From: Paralichthys olivaceus
Lineage: Eukaryota; Chordata; Actinopteri; Pleuronectiformes; Paralichthyidae
Direction: 5' to 3'
Assembly (NCBI RefSeq): GCF_024713975.1
Contig: NC_091096.1
Span: forward strand, 7,016,001 to 7,080,000
Length of the DNA: 64,000 bases
Below the pieces are notes generated by a model. It had not been told where the DNA came from and did not search any database. It saw only the letters and a program-made list of their open reading frames with translations. The position numbers were made by a program, and so were the translations under genes. Below are positions 1 to 10,734 of this stretch, one piece after another. How positions within the stretch are numbered: the first letter of the stretch is position 1; each line of letters starts with the position of its first letter.

Positions 1-250
1 CCTGGTGTCCGTGACGAACATGTTGGCAGCTTTTGAAACGCAGACAAAGTGTCATGAGAAGATCCGCGGCTGCTTCCGGGTTGTTGTCAGGAGCGCAGCT
101 GCAGAAATGTGGCGCCAAATCCGCGGCGTCACATCCGACCAATCAGTGTGGAGGAAAGGGCCCCACGTCATATGTTTGACGCGACGTCATCACGCCGAGT
201 TTCAACAAAGTGGCGCTACGGAAAGAGAAAGCAGCCACAACGCGTCACCA
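1..250. promoter_or_regulatory. CpG-rich promoter-like segment at window edge
   Basis: The first 250 bases are much richer in CG dinucleotides than the AT-rich kilobases that follow. They hold a CCAAT-type site (gaccaatcag near 138) and several ACGTCA/TGACG-type CRE-like sites (near 166-195). No splice-consistent coding exon is visible here. By synteny the gene beyond the left edge could be ddhd2 or another 8p11-block gene, but the transcript direction cannot be read from this window. Confidence 0.4.
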
Positions 251-2785
251 CGCGAGTTTACCTTCTACTGATTGTTGTGAGATTATTAAACGTGATCATG
301 TAGATAATTAGAAACAGAAGATTTAAAATGAAACAGAAAGTTAAAGGTTTTAATCTGATCAATGACAGAGAAATGAATGAGCTTTAATGTTTCTATGATT
401 AACTGCAGTTTTATGCGTGTGTGGAAATGTTTTTTTTCACAACATGGAAAAGTGGATATATAGTTTCAAATAAATCAAATGTGGTACATGTTATAATTAG
501 ATTGTGATACTTTCTTGAGTCAACATTTCTGAATACCACAGCTCTTAGGTAAAGAAAGTGAACTGTAAGATTATAAGAATGGTTTATCAATAATAAAAGT
601 ATGTTATTTGTTAATCAATGAAAAATTCAACAATCGTAGTCAATTTGGACTGTAAATTGAAAAGGATTCAGTATATAAACTACGTCCCTGGAAAATGTGA
701 AGAGGGATAAAGTTGATTACAACAGTTCTTAGTTAACATTCCATCAAGACCTCCTGTTAAACCCAGATCGTGTTTGGATCTCATGTTTGACGTTGACTCT
801 TCTTGAAATGTAAAGTGATGATAGGATTTCAGTCTTGTTACTAAAACAATAACAAGTACATCATAAAAGTAAAGATCGCAGCTTTGAAATAGAAAATACA
901 TTTGGAAAAGAAGCGCAATTGTTATGCTGCAAACCAAACTCAGACCTTAATAAACATTTTTGTTAATGTATCATTTATTGATCACTTTTTAATGTATCCT
1001 CTAAAATTATTATTCTATAAACGGGTGCCCGCCATTAATGTAAAAGAACCAGAGGACATTTTGTGGTGCAGGGTAATTTAGAAACATCATTTTGTGCCAT
1101 TAAAAGATCCATTTAAAGCGTCACATGTACAATCAGGATCAAAATGGTCCTAGAAGCCAAGGCAAATTATGATGGGCGTGACAGCAATGATGCAAACTGG
1201 CAGGTTTTCAAATAATCCCTCATCATGACAGTAGATCTGGAGACCACAAACTGACAGTGTATATGTACTGATAATCACATAAATTAATGGACTTGTAGAG
1301 ATTTAAAAGGAAATGACAAGGAAATGTTTATATGTGTCTGTGAAACATGCAGGAAAATGCAATTTCCTTTGTTTTTTTTTTTTATCTGAAAGGTCCTCCA
1401 GAACTTTGTGTGCCCACAACAAATATGGTTCCTACTTACATTTTCACATTTAAGGTACAGAAACGGATATTGAAATTTCAAGTAAACTCCCACATGCCCC
1501 CAAAATAAAATACAAATAGACCTGTACATCATCTCATGAATAGCTGTAAGAAAGACCCAGCAAAGTAAGATATCATTTCTCTCTGTTAAAAGCGAGGTTT
1601 TTCATTCTCCTCCGTCAGTTGTAAATTGTTCACTTCTCACACAGGTATCTTTACAATAACAGTTGAATTTCTGGAAATAAATTATGTGTTTTTTTCTGAG
1701 GTAAAGGGAGGCAGCAAGCCACATTAAAACATCATGTGTTATCTTCACAAGTGAATCCTAAACACTGGTAAACAATAAAACGTAAAGATTTAAAGCAAAC
1801 TTTAAATAACAGAGATCAGACACTAATACATGCAGTTTACAGCTCATTCATGGACAGAGAGTCATAAAGCCATGTAGTAAACAAAGGCACAAATTCATGA
1901 TTTGTTTTCTGCCGAGTTTGGTCTGAAACCACTGGGATCCAAGCCTGATTCACAGCAATAGTGAAAAATGCTTTGACCCTGCAACACTTTGGCTGTTATC
2001 ACACACAAACAAAAAACAAAGAGGTTTGGTCGTCTCTCATGATTCAATCTGCATAAAACCAACATAGTAAAAATGTGCGTCGTCTCTACGTAAATCAACA
2101 ATTTCCCATAATTAAGTAAAAATCGAAATATAAATTACTCTAATGACTGGAATGAAAGTTGATGAAAACGGCCAGAGGAAAATAAAAAAAAATCTCCATG
2201 TGCTAGCGAAGCTATTGATGGGATAGAAAACCTGGCCGGCAAGAGAACTGGGAAGCTAGCACCATCACCTGGAGAGGTTAGAGTCCGACCCCACTCAGGT
2301 TCATAGCAAGGATCAGGTTCCCCTGTGGTAACAACAAACCCAACCCCTGTGCACCTTCATCTCTCTTCCTCACATTAGATCTGCTGGCAGAGGAGCCAGA
2401 GGAGTGTGCAGTGACAAACAGAAGACCTACAGTCACCCTGAGATCCACTGATGCAGGAACACATTTGTGTTACAGGTGTTTTAGGGTCATGTGAACGTCG
2501 ATATCAGCAGATGTGATGTGCAGTTAGAACAAGGAAATGATAATGTGTCATACAATAGTTAAAATACCAAGAGTTGAGTGGATCTGCTACACTGGGAGGT
2601 TTTACTCAAGCCTTATCCAGATGTGAATCTAAACATCTGTGAGTGGAAACATTCAAATGTATCAAAGGAAGACAGAGAGATTTACGGCACGGAGAACGAG
2701 GCAGTAGAAAGTAACTGCAGAGACCAAAGGTGCAGGGAAGTTATTTTTTGCCTTTAAATACAACGGATGTAGTTACTGTCAGATA
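251..2785. other. Intergenic, no gene seen
   Basis: AT-rich sequence with only short open frames that lack splice context or recognisable protein similarity. Homopolymers and stop-dense frames dominate on both strands. It may contain distal untranslated sequence of the gene to the left. No RNA gene or organised repeat was recognised. Confidence 0.5.
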
Positions 2786-3331
2786 AGGGTGGGTGACGAG
2801 ACAATATATCTTGTGATACATTTTAAAAAAAAAAAAAGGTTTCCACAGAGATTTGAGCATACGCTACATTTTCTTATTGTCAACAAAGCTCATAAAATAC
2901 AGAATCTGTCATCGTAGTTGATTCTTCTGTGGCATTATTCTTCAAAATACTTGACATGATTTGGCTCATTCTAAAATTATTTAGCTTATTTAAAAATGTT
3001 ATTCTTTAATTTCATGATTGTTTCTAACTGCAGCCTTTACAGTGTCAGTAGGAGTGAAAGTATTTTGAGACAGATACACATTGTTGGTTTGGGTCTAATC
3101 AAGGGAATTTGTTGACAATAAGAAAAACATAGAATACTGTAATCTTTATTCCTTCATAGTTCCGCTTGTGTGAGTCAATTATTGACATTGCCATAAATCA
3201 CTATATTGCAGTGTTTAACTCAACAAAAACATTCCTGTCATAATCTTTCAGAAAATAAAATATCACTGCAATATATCAAGATATACAGTCACATATACCA
3301 TGACTCATTTTTATCCATGTCACCCACCCCT
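2786..3331. mobile_element. Nonautonomous hAT-like element (MITE)
   Basis: The left end reads AGGGTGGGTGAC (2786-2797). The right end is its inverse complement, GTCACCCACCCCT (3319-3331). The flanks are an 8-bp near-duplication, GTCAGATA (2778-2785) and CTCAGATA (3332-3339), the target-site length typical of hAT transposons. Inside are further inverted segments, for example ttattgtcaacaa near 2876 against ttgttgacaataa near 3110, so the 546-bp element is largely foldback. It has no transposase frame and is therefore nonautonomous. Confidence 0.65.
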
Positions 3332-3339
3332 CTCAGATA

Positions 3340-4617
3340 CGAACATCCAACATCAACATTTGTGCTTCCCCTGTTCAAATTAGGTCCAGTAATTTTGCAG
3401 CTTCTCGTCACATCTCACTCTCTTTTGTCGTGTCGTCATGTGACATCAAATGTGAAGGTTTGGTCACGTCATGACGGTTGGTTGCTATCCATCTCTACAG
3501 GTATGAGAGGTGGACTTGTGACTGGGTAGCTACAGGTTAGATTCCTGAACGGGCAGGATGAATGAGTGTGTGCCTATCTCTGCCTCATTACTATCACAGA
3601 GGTGCCCTCGAGCAAGGCTTTTGATTTTCAAGCCTGGTTCTCGATGAGGGCTGAGAAACTTTTTTGTTTTGGTCTCATATGACCTCCTTCACTTTTCTCC
3701 TGCCATACGCTGACTCGTGGTCAATGTCAATCAATGCTGTGGCTGCTCTGGTGTCTAGAGAGAAATTATATCCTCTGCTCAAGAGTCTCGACTCTTGCAC
3801 TCAGTGTCTTGCAGAGCCGTTTCACATTTAGGTCACGTAATGACACCTGAGCCAGCTTCGACACCAGGAGCCGCTGTTGAAAACATGATATTTGAACTTG
3901 CATTACACTCATCATATATAGATGCAAGGTAAAGAATGAACATCCATGCAGAGAAATCAAACTACCAGATATATATATATATATACAGGCGTTTCCCTTT
4001 AACCTCAACCCTGCTTGATTAGAAAGTTGCAAGTTTACAAAAAAATCTCAAAATAGTGACCCTACATGAGAGACTGTGTCACAGCAGCTGAGCCAGAGTC
4101 TGATGGGCAGTGGACGATTAGTGCAGTGGTTGTGTCGTTGACTTGCTCAACTGTTGGGAGTATTTAAGGTCATCCATAGGCACAATACACAGGGTGTGTG
4201 TGTGTGGGGCTGAGCCATATGGAAAACAATGTCATGACAACCAGAAGACCTCCTGTACCAAAACATCCAGAAGGTATTGACATCATTATAGGGTTTGGAA
4301 ACACACACTCCAGGCTGCCTGTGTAGTTCACGTCCATCACACGCGACTGTTAAAAATTAGTCGCTATTTTCCGCAACTCATGTGTCTCAGAAACAACTAG
4401 AGAGAAATTAGTTTGTAAATTCAGTTTGGAAAACGTACCAACCATATGTCACCTCACAAAAAGAAAATTGCCACCATATATTTACAATGATCGACAACTA
4501 ACAATAAATACTGATTTACTGCCTGGCCTCCAGGGTGTAAAAACCAGAGTTGAATGATTTACCATGTACCCCAGTATAGATTACACCTGCAAAGAGAATT
4601 CTCCAGGTACAGCTGCT
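3340..4617 (-). other. Probable plpp5 3' untranslated / downstream region
   Basis: This lies directly downstream of the plpp5 stop codon on the minus strand. It has no coding exon, only short stop-bounded frames and a short (AT)n run near 3970-3984. I could not fix a polyadenylation site, so the boundary between 3' UTR and intergenic DNA is unknown. Confidence 0.35.
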
Positions 4618-7098
4618 CTACAGGGGCAGGATATAGTTGGAGTTGGCCAGCTTGCGCTCCTGTGCAGCGGGAACCATCTCTCTGTGACGCAGTGGTCTGT
4701 GGCAGTCTGGGTCCTGAAGTGGAGGGTAGTGCTGTCTGTAACACAGCCAGGCGAAGACGAGACCAAGCAGAGAACCCACTAACACATCTGCATGAAGGAG
4801 AGAGAAGAGAAGAGCCACGATTATGAGGAGTTTGATTCCACAGTGTCATCGTTCAGAAGTGCCCGTTGTTTAATCTGAACTGGTTGTGAACGTGTGACAG
4901 ACACATCCTTAACTGATTGGTTGGGGTGAGTTAGTGGGTTTGGAATTGCACAGCAAATTCAATGTTGGAGAAGTTATAGAAGTTACAGAAAGTAGCAGCG
5001 TGGAATAGCCCATTACAACTGTAAATCATCAGGCATAAACCCCTAAAGTCTTGACTGGGTTTATGATCTACAGTGACGTGCATTCAGCTACCAGGAGGCC
5101 ATCAAAACGTTTTGGCTTCACTTTTGGGAGCCTGTCAAGTCGTCCCTCTCTATATAAACAGTCTGGGTGAAATACAGACCGAAGCTAAAACAAATTGAAA
5201 TCCAGTCTGATTAACAGACTACTACTAATCAGTTGTGTTGCATCCCTTTCACTGAAAACCCTCTAAACCAGCTACTACTGTTGGTCACAAATATAATGCA
5301 TATGTAAACATGCACTGTGACTCTGACCTTGCCAGTGGTGTTTGTAGTCGCAGGTTCTGGAAAGGGCGATCACAGTCGCAATGAGCAAAGGCATGAGGAA
5401 GGCACACAGCCGCCACGCTCTGCCTTGGCCCACTGCGTTGAAGCAGCGCAGCTTTCCTGCGATGTACAATGCTGTGAAACCCAAACCTGCGAAGGCAACT
5501 GAGAGCAGAGAGAAAAGAGCACAAGGGTGGATGAAGAGAACAAAAAGAAGAAGAGATGGGACAGGGATTAGAGATGGAGAGACTTGCTTTCTCATACAGC
5601 AAAATAAAAGCCTAGAGGCCAAAATACATTCATATACACACATTTGTAACATATGATTATCTCCCTGCCCTGCTTTTACATTCACTTGCTTTCCTTGCTG
5701 CCTGCAGATGATAATGCACCAGCTATAGAGACATAATTGCACATTGGAGCCTCTCTTACAGGAGGAATGCCCGCTGGGAAAGCTCTTCCTGCCCTCTATG
5801 ACGGTATCTGGGTCACCGGTGCAGTGCAGCTCCAGGTTCATCTGACCATCTGGGAAACAGCGGTAGAAGAAATCTGGTCGCGGCCTGAAGGAAATAGACA
5901 GAGGGAGCACAAAGGCTTTAATCCACTCAAACATGGGTAAAATGTTTGCCCTGCTACGTTGAGTGATGTTTACCTGCCAACAACAAGTTTGATGACGTTG
6001 GTGAAAACTCCATTCAGCACCAGAGTCAGAGTCACAGCTGGATGACAGGGAGAGACAGAACTGAATCATTAAAAACAAAGACACGGCAACTCAAAAAAAC
6101 ATTTGACATATTTTAATAGGAAAACTAGAAACTCATTAGCAGCTGTCGGTTTCGTACCCAGCGAGGCTTCTTTCAGATCTCCTCGCTCCGACTTCCTCAT
6201 GAAGGTGAAAACCACGATGACAATCAGTGGGGTGAAAACTGCCACACTCTAATTCAGACGAAAAATAGAAACCGTTAATCTTTGTAACAAAAAAAAAATT
6301 TAAAAAAACAAAAGGTTCCTCCATTGATGCAGCATTGCAATCCTATAAAATGATCAACCTCTTCCTGGACAGTAAACGGCAGAGCCAGAGGTACTGTCTT
6401 TTCACTTCAGTACATTCCTCTGTCATATTTAAAAAAAAAATGAATGCATCTTGACGACCAACAGAAACTTCAGTCACTACACTCACATGTGTATACAATC
6501 ACTGAGTATGAATTGTGATGGGGTAGTGTTGTCATGAATCAAACAAAGACGTGACAGCAATAGCGTCAACATTTATTTCCACTTTAATCTCAGCTAAACT
6601 TTTGGTAAATTACACATATGTGAATGACTGAGTTAAATCAACTAATTTCAACCTTCATCTCCCTGCCTCATTTTAAAACTATAATGAAACCAAGAGCTGT
6701 GAGAAATGAATCATGAAACCTGATGATGTGCTTTGGATAATGTTAGAGACTACATAAAACTAAACTGTAGGATTTACATAGTGCAAGTTTCACTCACAAA
6801 CAAGTAAATATATTACTTACAAACATGAGTGAGGTGGGAACGTGGTCATTCTCCACACGATGGAATTTATACAACCACATCTCCTCAGGCTGGATCTCAC
6901 GGAAGAAAGGAGGAAGCTGCTCCGTCACACTAACAGCAACATGATATTTTAAATTTAGAAAACAGATTATTAAACAATGTTACAGATAAATGCATAGATG
7001 AAGTGTTTCCAATAAGGACATACTTACAGGAACACCACTAACAACGCTATTCGGATAGAAATTTCCGAAAGGAAACCACGAAGCAGCTTCTGCTTCAT
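4618..7098 (-). CDS. plpp5: Phospholipid phosphatase 5 (PAP2 family), complete
   Basis: Seven coding exons, in transcript order: 7028-7098, 6821-6929, 6158-6248, 5974-6037, 5760-5884, 5328-5498 and 4618-4787. They total 801 nt, or 266 aa, close to human PLPP5 (about 264 aa). All introns are GT-AG and all junctions keep frame. The PAP2 catalytic motifs are intact: KLVVGRPRP (K-x6-RP), GRKSFPSGHSS (PSGH) and SRTCDYKHHWQD (SR-x5-H-x3-D). Hydrophobic segments around them fit a six-pass membrane enzyme. By family knowledge it dephosphorylates lipid phosphates such as phosphatidic acid, lysophosphatidic acid and diacylglycerol pyrophosphate in membranes. The start ATG (7096-7098) begins MKQKLLRGFLSE, and a likely splice acceptor lies about 10 bases upstream of it. 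The paralogue plpp4 is the alternative; adjacency to nsd3 favours plpp5. Confidence 0.93.
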
Positions 7099-7254
7099 TT
7101 TGTTTCTCTGGGTGGATTTCAGTCAACAGCAAACATCCTCATTCCACCCTCTGTTCAGGTGACGGGGGCTAAAGTAGAACATGGAGATGAGATGATAATT
7201 CCGTGGAGGAGAAATGCAAGTGAAAACAGTAAATATAACTATATTCAGTACATA

Positions 7255-7590
7255 ATTACAAAGTACAGCTGACCAATATCGATTTTTGAGGGGGCCAAAA
7301 AAATGTTCCCATACTGATGAAAATGTCATTGATTCCTAAAATGTAATTTTCAAACGCTTGTAATTGAGGCTTAATATTTTGCAGTTTGACCAAAAACATA
7401 AACTAAATAATCAACTGAATAAAAAAACATAAAACAAATACATAACACTTCTATATCTTATCTGAATTGTTTATTCTGTAAAATAAAAGCTTTCATATCT
7501 GCAAACAGTGACACTGATACCAACATGTCTGTGAAAGGCTCATATCAGCCAATGACATCAGCCGACTGATAAATCAGTGGAGCTCTATTA
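7255..7590 (-). mobile_element. Interspersed nonautonomous DNA element, copy A
   Basis: Read on the minus strand, this segment aligns along its length with 34873-35190 on the plus strand. Shared blocks include ctgatttatcagt, ggctgata, cctttcacagacat against gcttttcacagacat, and aaactgcaaaatat against aaactgtaaaatat. The ends carry the cgatattgg/ctgatttatcag-type sequence seen in fish hAT-like elements. No transposase frame is present. The exact ends are uncertain. Confidence 0.6.
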
Positions 7591-8547
7591 CTTAACAAAT
7601 GGAACAAAGGCCAAACTGAGAGGCCAGGCTTTTATGTTTCAATCTGAATGTACTCAGTCTGATGCTGAACTCTAAAATAATAGAATTTCCCTGATCAACC
7701 TAGACTCATACTCATAGTCATACACTTATAACCCAATAAGGACAAAATGAAAACAGGTTTTTAAAGATTGTTGTAAAATTATTAAAATAATTCACGTCAT
7801 AAGTAATGAGACATGTCACTATGACACTTAAAACATTTTCCCATTTCCCCCAATCATCTTTGAGATGTTTCTCCAACTTTACTGGACTCCATTAATGGCA
7901 AACTGCCTGTCTACATGAGGTCTCACAGCTATGACGTTAAATGAGCAGCCTGCAGGGCTCAGACACAGGACTGAGCCCACGTTTTAATGAGATGAATCCA
8001 TTTAGTCTACAGAAATATTTGCATTCTTATCCTCAACTGTCTGTTTACTTTTCATATAGTCTACTTTCAGACATCCAACAGAATCATGCAGCCGCGGGCT
8101 CATTGTGTTACAGCCTTCATCGCTTCACTTTCCCCCTCTTCAGATCTCATAGAGCAGCTGTCTGCAGGGCTCCTCTGTAGGGTTGTAAACATTACAGACC
8201 CTGATCCAGATCCTTTAGCCTGATAGACCTGTTTTCGAGTACGTCAGCACAGACTAAACTCAGGTGACTTCTTCCTGATACTCATGTTGGGATGGGAGTT
8301 GCCTGGATATTACTATATATATAATATATATATAACAGGCATTTTCATTATTATTATACTCTACAAGTTAAACCCCTAAATTATGAATCAATTCTAAATG
8401 TAATGTCCAACTAATAAACAATGAAAATGAAAACCCTATTCTGGAATAATGGCAACAGGCCCCAGCTCTAAATAATACACGCTATTTAGAGAAACAGATG
8501 CACAAATAAAAAATAACCAAAACTAAAACAATCTAAATACAAAAACA

Positions 8548-8915
8548 TTTAAAGGTTCAGTGTGAAAGATTTAGTAGAAATGGATCTATTGACATTTATT
8601 GAATATAAAATAATCCTAGTGATGTTTTCACTCGTGTGTTTCATCTACATTGTACTAATTGTTGTTTTCTTTACCCTTTATACTTAAATACTTTATATTT
8701 ACATCTGGAGCGGGTCCTCTCCACGGAAGCCGCCGTGCTTTTTACAGTAGTTCAAACTGGACACACTAAATATCTTTTGAGTTTTTATGACAACTGAAGG
8801 CTAACACAGGTTCTTCTTCATGTTTGGAAGGAGAGCGTGAGGTGAGGGGGTGTTCAGCTGCAACGTGCAACTTCACCACTAGATGTCACTAAATTCTACA
8901 CACTGAACCTTTAAA
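8548..8915. mobile_element. 368-bp MITE with 27-bp terminal inverted repeats
   Basis: The left end starts TTTAAAGGTTCAGTGTG (8548-8564). The right end carries its inverse complement, CACACTGAACCTTTAAA (8899-8915). The inverted match extends over about 27 bases with a few mismatches. The interior carries gcaacttcaccactagatgt near the right end. I recognise the ends and interior as a very common percomorph repeat, but I cannot give its database name. There is no coding capacity. Confidence 0.7.
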
Positions 8916-9490
8916 CCTCTCCCAGCACAGGAGCACAGCATGAGGTGATGAAGGTGATGAAGGGCCTCATCTTTACTGCTCTGTCGTAAATAGATAATAG
9001 ATAGATAAGGACCTGGAGGTTTGAAGGGCCCCGGGGATCCAGCTGTGGCAGCCCCTCCTCGGCTGTGCACTGACCTTTGTCCCTTAGTTTTCAAATCGCT
9101 CTTGAAATAATGAAACCCAACAAATGAAGGAGCTGCTGCCCCCCCCCCCCACACACACAGTAACCCTGCACCACTGTAACTCTGAGTGAAGTCAGTGTTG
9201 AGGAGCTTTGATATTTCCGGTTTATAAAACCTGAGATAAAGGCCAACCTGCTGCACCTGTGTCCTGCAGCTCATACAGATATCTACAGGCTGATGCTGCA
9301 CATGGCGACAGGAAATGTGTTTTAATCGACACAGAGAGCAAACAGTGCAGCGTGTCACCTTCCTTCACACGCAGCGGAGATAACCGAGCTGACAGACAAG
9401 GTGTTAGCAGGCTGAGCTAAGCTAGCTAGCAACATCTGTCAAAGAAGACATCTGGAGCATTTCCGCCCTGACAGCCAGCAGGAAGCTCAC

Positions 9491-9700
9491 CGACCTTACA
9501 GATGTCGATGTGTCCTGTGTCTTTGTCTTCACGTTAACACGAACCAGGCCCGGACATCCTCTGGTTCAGCCGCCGGGAGGAAGTCGCACATCAGCCGCCT
9601 TCAGGGAGACGAAGATGCCACGGAGGAGACGAGCTCTGCGTGATGCTAACTGTTAGCATCACAGCTACTTCTGGTTCAGGACCTTCAAAATAAAGGCACG
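9491..9700 (-). promoter_or_regulatory. Candidate plpp5 promoter and noncoding first exon
   Basis: A locally GC-rich, CpG-containing stretch surrounded by AT-rich DNA. On the minus strand a consensus donor (GGTCG then GTGAGC, donor bases 9485-9490) ends a possible noncoding exon whose last base is 9491. This would splice to the acceptor just upstream of the plpp5 ATG. Transcription start is inferred only. Confidence 0.4.
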
Positions 9701-10734
9701 GATCTCAGTTCATGGTTTACTTGCTCACTTGTTCTGGAGATTTTGACAATTTCCCAGTTTAATTACCAGTAGAAGACACTAAACAAGTAAAACAAATGGA
9801 ACTCGATACAATGTTTTCTTTTTACTATGACTATAGGCTGTGAACAAATGAAATTCATCACATCAATATAAAATAATTATTATATTCTTAGAGACGAACA
9901 GAACCTTGAACACGTTTATATATGTTATTCTTCACATTTAAGAGTATTTATATTAACATCCTCTTAGAAACTATCAGTTATATTAGTACTTCTGTTGTTT
10001 TCATTGTATTCTGTAACCATAGACTGTGTTGAGTTTTTTACTGTTTATGGTTGTGGAACATTTTCTTGCTTTATTTCATATAGTGTGGGATGATAACATC
10101 TATTTCTAGCCTCCTTTGGTCTGATTAAAACATATTTATTTGTTTATGCTTCTTCTATTTCAATTGATGAGGATATTTTGAGTTTGAGAAAATATTTTGA
10201 AACTCTGCAACGCTTTACAAAACCGGAAATAGTCTCCCAGATGGTTTTATCTGCCTTGACGAGTGGATGCGAGAAGCCACGTCACATTACAGAGCGCCAC
10301 CTAGAGGTGAAAAATGATTAAAAATCAATTCTTAAAAAAAATCAGCTTCATCCTAACTTTGTTTTCCGGATCCTCTGACCTCATAGATTTTTATAGTTTG
10401 ATATAAATGGCTTTATTTCTTACTCACATTTATATTTGAATGTCCTGAGACTGCACAGTTTAAATGAATGTAATAATGTAGTAATCTACCTTTTTTATTT
10501 TCTAGTTCTACTTAAAGAACTACATAATCATGTGTAGGATTGTTCGGCCCTGGCAGAAGCGTCCGCTCTCTTCAGTGCCACTCTAGTTTCCATCAGTTTT
10601 ACTCATCTGTCACCTCTTTGGTAAATACCTTGTGAAAATAAATCATTACAAACGCTAAAACAAGAAGGTCAATCTGTATCAGTTTCCTTCAAATGATCAA
10701 AAATAAATCAATAAAATGACAGAGTGAGTGTGTT
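9701..10734. other. Intergenic between plpp5 promoter and nsd3 3' end
   Basis: AT-rich sequence with no open frame in splice context and no recognised repeat or RNA gene. It separates the presumed plpp5 promoter from the presumed nsd3 polyadenylation site. Confidence 0.45.

Larger units (their letters stand above)
7111..9490 (-). other. plpp5 5' untranslated intron (no coding exon)
   Basis: Between a likely acceptor just upstream of the plpp5 ATG (CACCCAG, about 7107-7111) and a candidate noncoding first exon ending at 9491 (donor GTGAGC, 9485-9490), no coding exon is visible. The interval holds two inserted DNA elements, listed separately at 7255-7590 and 8548-8915, and otherwise AT-rich sequence. 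Confidence 0.45.

Noticed and set aside
8879-9358. 159-codon minus-strand frame upstream of plpp5
   Set aside because: It starts inside a MITE end and shows no recognisable domain; judged fortuitous.
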